Below are positions 22,501-33,232 of a stretch of 64,000 bases of DNA, in pieces (position 1 is the stretch's first letter; each line of letters starts with the position of its first letter). This DNA is from Galaxea fascicularis (Eukaryota; Cnidaria; Anthozoa; Scleractinia; Euphylliidae). The stretch covers positions 2,458,572 to 2,522,571 of the forward strand of contig OX419347.1 of assembly GCA_948470475.1 (NCBI GenBank), written 5' to 3'. Position numbers and translations under genes: made by a program. The notes below the pieces were generated by a model that saw only the letters and a program-made list of their open reading frames with translations, did no database searches and had not been told where the DNA came from.

Positions 22501-24187
22501 TAAGTTGAGGAGCAGTTGCAGAATACCCGGCTCATTTATTTACATACGTTGGAGGCTTTTGAACAACGGAGCATATTACAACAATTTGGATACTATTGTT
22601 ATTCAGTGTTTGTAAATGAATGGGCCGGGTTTAGATCGTCATAAGATAATAGTAATCCTCAAACAAATTACTGTTATTAAGAGGCATATGTTTGTATTTT
22701 ATTTTTAAGGTTGTTCTTGGTAAATCTGTGGCTGAAGTTGCTCAAAATGTAATCAAGTATGTCAGGCTTGCTCTTTTAACACCTGAGGAACTTAAACAAG
22801 TTGAACAAGAAAACGAGAAAGACAGAATGATTCCGGTAAGTTAAGGAGAAAATTAAGTTGATAAGAAAGCGTATCTGTTGATGGTTAGAGGTTCAAATTC
22901 ATTCGTGTTTCTACTAGGAAACGAGAATGAAGCCTGCTCTTCATTCAAACACAGGAAACTCAAATATGTCATGGTCGCGTGTGTGCTCTTTTTTGATAGT
23001 AGTTTTGCCGTTTGATTGTAAGAAAAACAAAACAAAAAAATCTCGTTGGTTATAATTTATCGAGTTACATAAGCACAAGGGAAGTTGCAGCCGGGAGACG
23101 AGAGAAAGCCTCAGGTAAACGTTGCAACATTGTTAAACAGCATTTTGCCTTTGGTCAACAATGTTAAACGACATTCAGCCGCGCTCCTGACATTGTTTTA
23201 CAACAAATGTTAGACTTGTTCAGATATAACAATCTTAAAACATATTTTATCAAATGTAAGACAAGTTTATGTAACTACAATTTTATAAGGTTTAGCCGCG
23301 ACATGTGAATCAGTTTAAAGCTTTCTATTTAGCTACTTACATTATAAGGTCTTACACTTTCTAGTCTGCGTGATAAATGTTCTGGCCCGGTTGTTCGAAA
23401 GCCGATTAACGCTAACCGAGGATTAAAAGTTAATCAAGGAGCTTATTTCTCTGTCCCCAAATGTTGTTCAATGCCGATATTCTGCAAAATTTTAGATTAG
23501 GGGAAGTCAATCCTGAAAAACAAAAAGAAGCGAAAACAACTTTCATCCAATAGTTAAAAAATGCAACCAAAGTTTACGCTTATCCTGGATTATGTTAATC
23601 GGCTTTCGAACAACCAGGCCCTGGTCATCAACTTGATGACGTAAATTTAACACTTTCTTTTAGCTTAGTATCTGTTAGCTTTTAAAGACCTTTAAACTTA
23701 CCAAGATGACGATGATGTAAGATTCATGGAAACAGGATTTCAAAAGTGAAGAGTCGTTCTGCTATTGGTTAGCTTAGAGTTTGTTGTTTCGGGACTATTC
23801 CGAAACAAAAATACTCACTTCTGTTCATTCCGCTAAATAACAAAATTAACAGTGCACAACTAACTCGAAATACGTAGCGTTCCCTTGCCAAAGTTTTGGC
23901 GGGAAAATCATGCGCTGTTCGCCAAGCCCCTGGCGTCACTTTATTCGCTCGGTCCAGACCTACTCAGCGAGCACGCTGTTCGTAGTCAGCTCGTATTCCT
24001 TCCATATAACTGTTCTGTGCTTTTAGCTTTTCTTAGCACAGTTTTGGTTTCTTTTCAGGTCAAACATATATCCGAGGCTTGGAAATACCACGCGTTACGG
24101 AAATCACCCAAACACAGCGCTTCAGTACCCAGGCCGCGACCGCGAAGAGGGACTAAACCGCGCGAGATGTATACGGAAATACAGTAG
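19508..24187 (+). CDS. BTBD19: BTB/POZ and BACK domain protein, BTBD19-like, 8 exons
   Basis: Exons: 19508-19590, 21190-21258, 21333-21495, 21753-21806, 21902-21961, 22263-22463, 22710-22835 and 24059-24187. Phases agree and give 294 residues, against 291 in human BTBD19. The BTB domain spans about residues 28-100 (CDIKFIVGANRKVVRANKAI, then VFKAMLL and LLEFLYTNT), the usual dimerisation fold. The BACK region follows at about 120-215 (ALLLQSDKLMMDELEIL, REWA). There is no kelch or MATH domain, as in BTBD19. The C-terminus keeps the family feature PVKHISEAWKYHALR before a basic arginine/proline-rich tail. BTB-BACK proteins can act as cullin-3 adaptors, but no function is established for this family and I do not assign one. 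I chose the ATG at 19508; the frame is open upstream but no earlier ATG lies in it. Confidence 0.9.
20899..21031. mobile_element. Inverted-repeat element in BTBD19 intron 1
   Basis: The segment opens with 'tactatatctctgaggttaa' and ends with 'ctaactgagagatataataa', so the ends pair around the ATATCTCT core. A second copy in the opposite orientation lies in CDC14 intron 10 (about 42652-42782). It shares 'gaaactttcaaat'/'atttgaaagtttc' and 'ttgaccaatcacag'/'ctgtgattggtcaa'. Confidence 0.7.
22013..22104. repeat. CCCTCC/CCCTT low-complexity tract
   Basis: This is a polypyrimidine stretch of C and T only, in irregular CCCTCCC and TTCTCCC units, located in intron 5 of BTBD19. The arginine/glycine-rich frames on the opposite strand come from this composition and are not genes. 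Confidence 0.9.
23384..23620. mobile_element. Miniature element with 27-bp terminal inverted repeats
   Basis: The left end GGCCCGGTTGTTCGAAAGCC and the right end GGCTTTCGAACAACCAGGCC are complementary over 27 bases with one mismatch. The 237-bp element has no coding capacity and lies in BTBD19 intron 7. The GGCCC...GTTGTTC ends resemble those of the element at 6183-6330. No clear target duplication is visible. Confidence 0.8.
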
Positions 24188-24454
24188 AATGGCATATTTC
24201 AACTAACTTCAGTTTGTTTTCTGTCGTGCAATGCATGAAATAACAGTCATGAAACTTCATATAGACTCCCCTAAAGATTTCTTATTTTTCAATCGCATAC
24301 ACAGTAACGTTAATGTGAAAATGAATGAAAATATGGATTCCGGGGTTATTGTAGCGTTTACGCCTAAACGTGATGCCGAATTTTTATACATCGTAAGAAA
24401 GAGTTTTGTAGAACGAAAATGGGACAGACGAAAACAACAGGTGGAATCATCTTG

Positions 24455-25805
24455 AATAGCATAATAAATAGCACCACAGGAAAGGACTCCTTAGTTGCTT
24501 TCAATTCAAAATCTATTTCACAAGCTCAAAAATTAAACAGCTTAAACAGCTTGGAAAACAGCATCACAGGCAAGTACTGCTCAGTAGCTTTCATTTGAAT
24601 ACTTCATCTGCATATTCAAACAGAACCAGAGGAAGGATTGTTTGATCCCCAGTCATTTGAATTCTTACCCTGAAATGGGGTTATGTGGAAGGACTAAAAA
24701 GTCTAGAGACGAAGTCTTTATTTCAAAGCTAAAGAATTGAAACATAAAGTTAATTGGAAGTGAAAGGCTCTCGGCCACTTAACGCAGAGCGTGATTTTAT
24801 ACCTAGGATACTGAGTAATTTTCTTTTAAACAAACAAAGCTGAGGGCGTAAAAACAATGCTGTATTGTTCTAGTAAAAGTAATCCACAACTGGAAAGCAA
24901 CAATAACTCTTAAATATACGCACCCTTAACGTTTACTAGTTATTTATATTTTCATTTGCATCTCTTGTAACATTTGCAATGAAGAAGGTAGCCTCCCACG
25001 CAGTTGTTTTTAGGGGAGTCGTATTTCACCCCTGGGGTGGAGGTGAAATACGACTCCCCTAAAAACGACTGCGTGGGAGGCTATGAAGAAGGAAGAAGTT
25101 GAAAATTGTCGGTTTGTACTGATCTTAAACTTTTGTTGGATGCGTTATTTTAATTGTTCTTAATAAAAAAAACCTGGACATTGCGAATATTTGATTTGGT
25201 CTTTAATTATATACGATGCCGGTACGTTGTCGGTATCAAGCAACTGTTTTTCAAGGAGTATGGTCGGCAATATGCCGTCAAACTACTATCAGCACGACAA
25301 CAAAGCTTTCAGCTGAATGGCCGCACTCAGACCAGAATCTCATCCGCAAATTGAATCATGATAATGGAGCACCTGATGCCAAGTACGGCTTATTAGGATT
25401 TCATTTACAGGATCAAAACTTAGAAATGCGTTATTCAGTATAACAAACACTGCTAAGAAAAAAGTTGCTAAAAGTAGCTTTCATTTGTATAGCCACAATT
25501 TAGGATTTGATCCACAGACTCAAAACTTAGGACCACCTTGTACAGTAAATAAACAGCACCACAGGAAAGTACTCAGCTCAGTAGCTTTCATTTGAATGGC
25601 CACACTTTAGGATTTGATCCACAGACAAAAAAGTTAGAACCACCTTGTACAGCATAATAAACAGCACCACAGGAAAGTGCTGCTCAGTAGCTTTCATTTG
25701 AATGGTCACACTTTAGGATGTCACGCACAGACTCAAACATTACAACCAGCTTGTACAGCATAATAAACAGCACCACAGGAAAGTATTGCTCAGTAGCTTT
25801 CATTT
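24455..25805 (+). repeat. Degenerate tandem array, unit about 106-108 bp
   Basis: The word 'aacagcaccacaggaaag' begins units at 25552, 25660 and 25766, giving a period of 106-108 bp. Each unit continues with 'cagtagctttcatttgaatgg', 'cacactttaggat', 'gatccacagac' and 'accaccttgtacag'. Older, more diverged units lie at about 24465, 24552, 25300 and 25450. The array is split by unique DNA and by the foldback element at 24989-25083. Confidence 0.8.
24980..25092. mobile_element. Mutator-like foldback element with 9-bp target duplication
   Basis: The element 24989-25083 begins TAGCCTCCCACGCAGT and ends with the complement ACTGCGTGGGAGGCTA. The arms pair over about 42 bases with one or two mismatches around a short GC-rich loop. 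The 9 bases TGAAGAAGG lie immediately outside both ends (24980-24988 and 25084-25092). A 9-bp target duplication is characteristic of the Mutator superfamily. The element is 95 bp and non-autonomous. The element at 60077-60394 shares the TAGCCT terminus and 9-bp duplication. Confidence 0.8.
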
Positions 25806-26330
25806 TTTAAAATAGCGTTACGCATGACTTTAAGATTCCAAGGGTTAAGTCTATGGCACGTCATTTACTATTTTTGAATATTTTCATTATCGAAACGAAT
25901 AATTGAAACATAAACACGCGAGCAATTGTAGTGATCATAAGGCATAGCATCAGTCGGTGTCTTGTTGATCAGCCTAATGTGGCCCGAATTGGGTCGATAG
26001 TCTGTTGAATTTTATATTTTTACAGCTGAAAAGACGAGTTATGTATACACATTTTGTGTATTTCCTGATAGCAAATACCAGAAGTGTAGAAGTCGTTCTT
26101 CCTTTTTCCTTCAGTGAGACAAAAGTTCAGACAATTGTTGTCATCGGTGAAGCAATATCTCGAATTTGACTGGTACAATATACATTAGAAGATTTTTGTT
26201 TATCGCCAAAGGCATCTAAAAGGCCGGACTTCTAGAATTGAATTATCCCACGTCTGTACAAACAACTTTGTTTTCCTTTTAAACTTACTAAACGTTAGCG
26301 ACGCGACGTCAAAATATGAGCAATAGGAGT

Positions 26331-26495
26331 CACATTCAGGGTTGTCACTAAGCGCCGACTACCGGCTGAGAAAGGTGATCGCCGGCTGGATTCTGGCCGG
26401 CGAACACACGGTAACCCACCCCCCTGTTTGGCTTTAGCCGGCTCAGCTGCTACCTAAACCGGCTGAGTAATTTCTTAGCTACAACCCTGCACATT
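26331..26495. mobile_element. hAT-like miniature element with CACATT flanking repeats
   Basis: The element 26337-26489 has CAGGGTTGT at its left end and ACAACCCTG at its right end, with a further CTAAG/CTTAG pair just inside. CACATT occurs directly before and directly after it (26331-26336, 26490-26495). The interior repeats GCCGGCT words. The CAGGG terminus suggests hAT, but the visible duplication is 6 bases rather than the expected 8, so the superfamily is uncertain. Confidence 0.65.
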
Positions 26496-27615
26496 AGAAA
26501 TTGGGTTTACATCTTGTGATCTTTTGTCCAATTTCTTGCTCCTAAAATTTGGTTCCTTAGTATTTGATGTGACGATTTTTTTTTCATTTCAGTTTGTAAA
26601 CTTATGGTAGACTTTTTCTCAGCGCTCGCGCTGAAATATCCGGTACACCGTTTGTTTGTCAGTTGCGGTGGTTTGTCAAAAGTTGTTATCGTTTGTAGAT
26701 ACTGTCTCAAGTTTAAAATGTCACTAGAACAATTTCATTGTTTTGAAAGAAAAAGATCCTAAATGTCTCTTGAATAGAAAGTTAATTTTAAAACTGATCG
26801 ACATGCAGTATCTCCGATTAAGGCACATAAATATTTCTAGTATTTGTGTAGAGTAACTGCTGTGATGACTCGTTGTAAAGTCTAGATACTAAAATTCAAT
26901 CATGTATGAATTTTAGAACAATGCCAGCCCTATTTTTCCCTTGTCCATATATATAAACAGAAATTTAAGATGTTCATGTCATCTTGATCTATGAATTGTT
27001 TTGACTTGATCATAATACACACGCTGGTCTGAAATAACTGCTTTTTTGTTTGCAAGAAAAGCAATAATCCAATCTATTTTTAATGGATTACTATTTAAGT
27101 TTATTTTCGTTCCACAAAGTTCTAGACGCAGACAATCCCAAATAGGGCATTAGCTAAGAATGAAGAAACATTTCCTGTTTATCGAACGTCAGTGGAGTCT
27201 TGGCTCTTAAACCGGCTCGTGTACGCCAAAAGCTTTCGCAGAGCCACTTCGCGACAGAATGCAAATGCATCTATTAATCACTGACACTGTAAAGTCAATC
27301 CCCCGACATTTTCAGTGGTTAGGTAAACAGAAAGGTGTGAAGTCTAATCCCTTTGGACTTTTTTAAGCGTAATATCCCACAGAACGATATTGGAAGTTCT
27401 TGAGAACACAATGAGCCCAACACGTTGGTCTCATACAAACCGCGAACTATTACGCCACAATGAACAGTCCTCAAAAAGGCACGGTAAAATGTTCCCTTTT
27501 GTGAATGATCCAATTATGCAAACGTGACCTCAAGGTGAAGTTGATATATCGCTTTATATTATTGCTGATGTAAGGGACAGCTCGCAAGAAAAGCAATTTG
27601 TGCACAGCTTTCAGT

Positions 27616-30600
27616 ATGTCAACATTGTCGAGCGATTTAAACGAAATCGAATTCAGCTTTTTCGACGAGAACTGTTCAGCCACCAATTCGCCGCTGAAAC
27701 TACGCAGCGCGAGCGAAATGGATAATATAGAACAACAATTCGTCCCTTGGAGAAGCATAACTGCCGAGGTCATAGCTAGAACCCAAGAAGTTGATAATGC
27801 AGACGTGCTGGCTGTTGAGCAAGACATGACAAGTTATACTCCGCAACGTGAACAGGACAAAAACCTGAAGGTGGAATTATCGGGTGCCAGTAACACAGGT
27901 GAAATGAAAGACGGCGACCATTTTGACAGAACAGGACAATTTATTATTCGCAATGTGCCGATTGTGAAGAGCGCTTCATCACCGCTCGGTTTCTTTATTC
28001 GACTAGGAGACGGGTTATTCCGCAAGCAAGGAATATTTGTTTCGCGTGTTACAAAAGGAAGCTTCGTGGAGTCGAACGCTTTACTTCAAGCTGGAGATGA
28101 GATTGTCTCTGTGAATCACGTCGATGTCGAAGGCTTTTCTTTAGATGATGTTGTGCGACTTATTCAAATTCCCCGCAAATTAATCTTAAAGATAAAGACG
28201 AGTGCCTTCTCAATTAAGCGGAGTTCGTCTGTCGGAGAGGCTTCCACCCCTTTAACATTTAACAATAAAAGGGCAGAGAAGGGGGCGTCGAAAGGGTTCA
28301 AGTTTAAAAGCAAGGAATCCCGTGCTAACGACTATAAAGAACCAAGCAACCGAGACAAACGCACTTTGCAAACAGAAACGGAAAATTTCAAACTGGACAA
28401 TAACAATGCAAATGAGGTTCAGGACCTTTCCAAGTCATCCATACAATCGCAGGATTTATCGACCATTGAAGAACTCATTAAGACAATCAGAGAGCAGAAT
28501 AGTCGCTCAAAAAGTGCCAAGCCAAGATTAGAGTCCGTGGGAAGCTTTCGGCTGAGTATCACCTCCCAAGCTGCGCGGAATCAAGACGCTCTCAGCTTGA
28601 CAAGCTCGCCATTGAGATCACGCGAAACAAACAAACCTGGCACTCCTGTGAGACAGTCGTCAGCTGACAGCATAATATTGGCCAAGCGGACTCCGCCAAG
28701 CACGACTCGAAAATCTAGCACTTTAACACCAGTAACTACTGTGAATTTGATTTTTGATGACCCTGAAGATTTTAGCGTAAGCGCACCTTCTAGTAACACA
28801 AACTTTAAAAAGAACGGTATGCCTCAAGATGATTCATTGAAGGTCATTTCTCCTGAACTGATTTCACGAAGCCCTCCGGGCTCTCCCGCAGGCAGTCCAA
28901 AGATGCGGCGAAGACTGCCGTCGGTTCCTTTCGACGGTGGTCGGTCAAGTCGGTCTGGGAGCGAGCGCTCATTAAGTGAAAGTTGGAGTGGCAGTAATTC
29001 GCCCATGGCTACCTGTAGACCTCTGCTTACTTTACCACCAGAGCCTAGAAGCCGCAGAATGCTGCCAACACCTCCATCATCTCCTGATGCCCCACATAAA
29101 GAGCCATCGAGTGGCGCAAAACCAAGTTCTGAAAGCCAAGAGAGTGGAAAGGCAAATGAACAAAGTTGGAGAGGACTGTCGGATATTGAATCTGTGGATG
29201 AAAATTCACCTACTCCATCGCCTTCGCAGCGAGATTCCGGGATGTCCTTAAGCCAACTTTTCAGTACGTTTGTATTTAAGAATCAGTCTGAAACGAGTGG
29301 TGCAACAGAAAGAAGTAAAGATGCACCAGGACGAAATGAGGTTAAGAAAACCCTCTCATCGCCTAAAAGGCCTATTCATAAAGGTGAACGCGCCCAACAA
29401 GACATTTTGGAGCAACAAAAGCATTCAATGCTTTCGCATTCGGATGCATCTGGTAGCTTACAGCTACCAAGCAATCATAGAAGACTTGCCACTCATTTAT
29501 CGCACCCGAATTTGCTTGCGACGCTGTCCGAAGAACCCTCGAAAGGCCTCAGCAAGCTCACTACTGCTTCACTGTCTCCAAATGGCCACGAGAGCTACAA
29601 ATTATCTCCGAAGCTTAAGAAAAGGCGTGCTAGCCTTACCTCTATGAGTGACAAGAACGTAACCAATGAGCTCGCCTCCCAGGACATGACTGACATCAGT
29701 CGCCTTCGGAGTGAGGCCGACCCTGGTTACATGATATTCCCTGATGATTATAGCGGTCAGAATTTGTTGTCTTCTCATGCAGTATCGGGAATGGTGTCTT
29801 TACATATCATCAAAGCCACGAACTTGCATTTTGCAGATAAAAAGCTCTTGGAAAAGAAAAGGAAGGTCTTCTGTGCTGTGGAAGTGGACTTCGAAAGGAA
29901 AGCTTTCACAAGCTCCAAAAGAGCGTCCAAAATCTTAACCTGGGACGAGATGTTTGAGGTAGAAATCCAACATGGTCGTGAAGTCTGTCTCTCATGCTAC
30001 ACTTCAAGCCACGAATTTGACAAACCTGTAGCGAAAGTTTCTTTCAACTTGTCACCCTTTGTACGATTTGGAAAGGAACACAAGGTTGTGTTTCGTATGC
30101 AGCCGCAAGGAGCACTCCACCTCGAAATGGAGTTTGTCGAGATGAGGACGTTACTAAAACGAGCTCCTTCCGATCGTAAATCGGGCGTGTTCGGCTTCCA
30201 ACTCAACGTGACGTCGCGAAACGAGAATGCTGGCGTCCCGTTGGTCGTGCGTAAGTGTGTGGAGGAGATAGAGAAGCGAGGACTGACATCTCAAGGTCTG
30301 TACCGAATTTCTGGAAACGCCCGACGGAAGAAGCAGCTACATGCACAATTCGACGAAAACAGCTCGGCTGTCGATTTGTCGGAGGAAAATTATCCGGATA
30401 TTAACGTTATCGCCGGAATTCTTAAGGACTATCTCCGAGAGCTTCCCGAGCCGTTGATAACTGAGTCTGTCTCGAAAATTCTCATCAAGGCTGCTAAGGA
30501 TCAAGTCCAGGACCAAGATTTGCCTTCGCGAAAGTCTCTTCTTTCTAAGCTGTTCGTTCAGTTGCCGCAGATCAACAGGGAAACGCTAGTGTACTTGTTG

Positions 30601-30801
30601 AACCATTTCATGCGCGTCATTGCGCAGAAAGACACGAACAAAATGGACGCGCACAATCTGTCTGTGTGTTTTGGCCCCGTGCTTTTGTGTCCCCCGGCGA
30701 ACCTCAGGGAGGGTAAAGACTTGCTTGACCTCAAGCTCCATATTAAGATCGTGGAGTTTCTGTTCTATCTTTGGAAGAATGCTGGTATGACAAGCACTTA
30801 G
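27616..30801 (+). CDS. syd-1: SYD-1/SYDE-type Rho GTPase-activating protein (PDZ, C2, RhoGAP)
   Basis: Single-exon coding region of 1061 residues, starting at the ATG at 27616 (no earlier ATG in the open frame). Domain order is a PDZ domain at about 106-195 (LGFFIRLGDG, GIFVSRV, LQAGDEIVSVNHVDV), a long serine/proline-rich linker, a C2 domain at about 724-843 (GMVSLHIIKATNLHF, WDEMFEVEI) and a RhoGAP domain at about 856-1055. The RhoGAP domain keeps the GLYRISG motif with the candidate arginine finger at R897, LKDYLRELPEPL, and the NLSVCFGPVL helix. This order is that of worm and fly SYD-1, presynaptic assembly proteins. Vertebrate SYDE1/2 keep C2 and RhoGAP and lack the PDZ. Worm SYD-1 GAP activity has been questioned because of changes at key residues; here the finger is present, so activity is plausible. 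Likely sites of action are neuronal or cortical. An AATAAA at 31375-31380 fits the transcript end. Confidence 0.92.
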   Translation: MSTLSSDLNEIEFSFFDENCSATNSPLKLRSASEMDNIEQQFVPWRSITAEVIARTQEVDNADVLAVEQDMTSYTPQREQDKNLKVELSGASNTGEMKDGDHFDRTGQFIIRNVPIVKSASSPLGFFIRLGDGLFRKQGIFVSRVTKGSFVESNALLQAGDEIVSVNHVDVEGFSLDDVVRLIQIPRKLILKIKTSAFSIKRSSSVGEASTPLTFNNKRAEKGASKGFKFKSKESRANDYKEPSNRDKRTLQTETENFKLDNNNANEVQDLSKSSIQSQDLSTIEELIKTIREQNSRSKSAKPRLESVGSFRLSITSQAARNQDALSLTSSPLRSRETNKPGTPVRQSSADSIILAKRTPPSTTRKSSTLTPVTTVNLIFDDPEDFSVSAPSSNTNFKKNGMPQDDSLKVISPELISRSPPGSPAGSPKMRRRLPSVPFDGGRSSRSGSERSLSESWSGSNSPMATCRPLLTLPPEPRSRRMLPTPPSSPDAPHKEPSSGAKPSSESQESGKANEQSWRGLSDIESVDENSPTPSPSQRDSGMSLSQLFSTFVFKNQSETSGATERSKDAPGRNEVKKTLSSPKRPIHKGERAQQDILEQQKHSMLSHSDASGSLQLPSNHRRLATHLSHPNLLATLSEEPSKGLSKLTTASLSPNGHESYKLSPKLKKRRASLTSMSDKNVTNELASQDMTDISRLRSEADPGYMIFPDDYSGQNLLSSHAVSGMVSLHIIKATNLHFADKKLLEKKRKVFCAVEVDFERKAFTSSKRASKILTWDEMFEVEIQHGREVCLSCYTSSHEFDKPVAKVSFNLSPFVRFGKEHKVVFRMQPQGALHLEMEFVEMRTLLKRAPSDRKSGVFGFQLNVTSRNENAGVPLVVRKCVEEIEKRGLTSQGLYRISGNARRKKQLHAQFDENSSAVDLSEENYPDINVIAGILKDYLRELPEPLITESVSKILIKAAKDQVQDQDLPSRKSLLSKLFVQLPQINRETLVYLLNHFMRVIAQKDTNKMDAHNLSVCFGPVLLCPPANLREGKDLLDLKLHIKIVEFLFYLWKNAGMTST

Positions 30802-31032
30802 CCGGCTAGTTGCTTAGTGTAATCATTCGGAATCGAATCTAACTTCTGTGTGCTGACATAGAGCTATAGTGCAATTGATCAATCCACTGACCACTGATTT
30901 TAAACGACGTTTTGAAGTACGACACGTTTAACTCACCGGCGACATGAGACGTTAATGGAGAGATTTAGCATCACGTTTACGGCAAACAGCAAGCGTCAGG
31001 CTGAAATTTGCCATTTACCAAAACCTCGTGAG

Positions 31033-31073
<41 letters not shown>

Positions 31074-31374
31074 TTATACAGCAACTACTAAAAACAGAGA
31101 AATGAACTAGAATAAGAGAGTTTTTTTGGTTTTATGACAAGCAGCAGCCTGCCGTTTGCCGTTTGCCCTTGGCCGTAAACGCGATGCTATCTCTCTAATG
31201 TTGTCTCCAGTTTCCGACGCGCCTGAAACAACTGTGTTTTGAAATCGAATGGAGAAACCGTCTTCGCGGCAATGCAGATGCCTTCCAAAACGACCAAAGA
31301 AAGACACAGACACTTAAGTAAAAAAAGTGTTTTTATTACAATAGTATCAGTTAACTATAAAGCTTTTAAATAGC

Positions 31375-31380
31375 AATAAA
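31375..31380 (+). terminator. Candidate polyadenylation signal of SYD-1
   Basis: A canonical AATAAA lies about 570 bases after the stop codon and is followed by a G/T-rich stretch. Confidence 0.5.
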
Positions 31381-32220
31381 GTGCTCGGACTCCTAGTGAG
31401 TTTGCGAGGCTGTTGGCGGCGCGCTGTAAGTTGCTCCAAATTCCAGGGCAAACTTCTCCGAATAACCCAATGGAGACCCTGTTCGCAGGCTACTTGTCTT
31501 CCCTTCCCGTGGAAGAAGAGAGGACCTAGGAAAGAGGCAATCGAACTCGTTCTTTAACCGCCTGAGAAATCTGTAAAAGACGGTTGACGTCACGATTTAG
31601 TTCCCTTTTACACATTGGTCCATCATGTGTTTGCTATTTTGCTAAGCAGGTTGCTATGGGAAAAATAAGGAAAGTCGACCCGTCGGCCAATCAAACTCAT
31701 GATTTTTTTTAGAATATTTCCGACAAGCATTTGCCTTTGAATGTTCATTTTTTTCGGCTGGTGATCTGGTTTGGAGTTGAAACTTATTGCTCTATCCTTG
31801 GGCGTAACCAGTTGAGGGTGAGTAATATTCCCTATGTTGCTTTATCATGATGTAATTTCTACAACGCGGAATTTCTCTGTTATTGGCCTTAAAATGGAAA
31901 GCATGTGCTTGCGATCTTCCTTTTCCACTTTGCGCTACTCCAAATTCCATGATCTATTAGCAATATATCTTGAGATAACTCAATTAAAAGCAAGTCGATC
32001 AACTGCTTGCCAAGTAATGTATCGATCAGTGGTTCTCCTTCAACAGAAAAGCTAAAGCATTGTTGAAACAGAATTCTTTTCGCCAGAATTACTTGGATTC
32101 GAATTTTAGGTTAAATGACGCTACACGACTTCAGAACGGAAGGAGGCTCCTCACAAAAAAATGAGGTTATCCGGCAAAACGTTGAAAGTCCAATTTGCGC
32201 CTCAAGTATAGCACCTTTGG

Positions 32221-32239
32221 TTAGGGTTAGGGTTAGGGG
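32221..32239 (+). repeat. Short interstitial telomere-type repeat (TTAGGG x3)
   Basis: The bases read TTAGGGTTAGGGTTAGGGG. TTAGGG is the telomere repeat of most animals, cnidarians included. Three units in the chromosome interior may be chance, a repair scar or part of a repeat. Confidence 0.7.
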
Positions 32240-32755
32240 TTGATTTATACGGGAACATCTTTTTTATTGCTCATTGGCGTTTCTTTGCGAGGGGAATATG
32301 CGTCCTCGGTTGGTAAAAAAGGAAGATATTGGTAGGCTAGATATTCATCCATCAGATCGCCAATGTAGTAAATTAGCTTTTTTTTTTAATGACAAAAGTG
32401 CGAATATACACCGAGAAAGCGTACTTGCGTTGTGGCTGGTAAAAGTATGCATGCATGTTATTGAATGAAAAATATCTCTGGGCTTGATAAACTTCGCAGC
32501 TAAACTAGCGGCGAGACGTTTCGCGACGGGAGCAATAGATTGTACAACTTCGAGTCATTTTCGAAAACAAATTTCAGTTGCTGGTTATGAAATGTGTTAT
32601 GTCAGCAGTGGCTATAAGTCACGTACTGCTGAAATTTTGCAAGGTTAATTCTGCACGAAAGCAACCGAATTATGCAGTCTACAATTTCTTTGATTTAGTT
32701 TTTCTTGGTGAAGGGGCTTATCCCTTATAACTATTCTCTCTACTGATTTTAATTT

Positions 32756-32905
32756 GCGGGATCAAATTCAAGCAAATTTTTTGCGATAAGAAACTCAAAG
32801 AAAAAAAATAAAGAAATTTAGGGCTGTAGTTGCGGGATCAAATTCAACCAATTTTTTTACGATATGGAACTCAAAGAAAAATGGAAATTAAGAAATTTAG
32901 GGCCC
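32756..32905 (+). repeat. Tandem duplication of about 76 bp
   Basis: 'gcgggatcaaattcaa' starts at 32756 and again at 32832, each followed by 'ttttt(t/a)gcgat'-type sequence, 'aactcaaagaaaaa' and 'agaaatttagggc'. The two units differ by several substitutions and small gaps. Confidence 0.8.
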
Positions 32906-33232
32906 CCGAAAATAATCACTGTGAAGTTCGGCTCCTCCACTTCTTTCTTCGATGGTAATCAGTTACGCCAAAGGTTGATTAACGTAAATATTATACTTCA
33001 TTATTTAAATCTCTAAAACCTAAACATAATTTGTTCTTCCTTCCCCTAATTACTTGATAACGTAATTGTCGCGCTCTGCACGCCAGCAGGTGTGGTTTTC
33101 ATTGTTATTTGGAAGGTCATTTCAGGAAAGGAATCCTTTAAGAATATCACCTTGCAAATTTTTCAACGATTTCTCGTGCGTCAAGACTATGACACAAATT
33201 TTGCAATATTTTTTAACCATTACTTTCTCTCC

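Larger units (their letters stand above)
24188..27615. other. Repeat-rich spacer between BTBD19 and SYD-1
   Basis: No gene was found. The spacer holds a possible BTBD19 polyadenylation signal (AATAAA at 24463-24468), a degenerate tandem array (about 24455-25805) interrupted by a Mutator-like foldback element (24989-25083), and a hAT-like element (26337-26489). The rest is AT-rich DNA that must contain the SYD-1 promoter. Small open frames at 24231, 25154 and 25216 fall in untranslated or repeat sequence. Confidence 0.6.
30802..33232. other. SYD-1 3' region and spacer before the GPCR
   Basis: No gene was found. A canonical AATAAA at 31375-31380, followed by GTGCTCGG and G/T-rich DNA, is a good end signal for SYD-1. 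Three TTAGGG units lie at 32221-32239 and a 76-bp tandem duplication at about 32756-32905. The remaining sequence is AT-rich and unremarkable. Confidence 0.55.

Noticed and set aside
24231..24455. 74-codon open frame after BTBD19
   Set aside because: It lies in the probable 3' untranslated region and shows no family resemblance or domain pattern.
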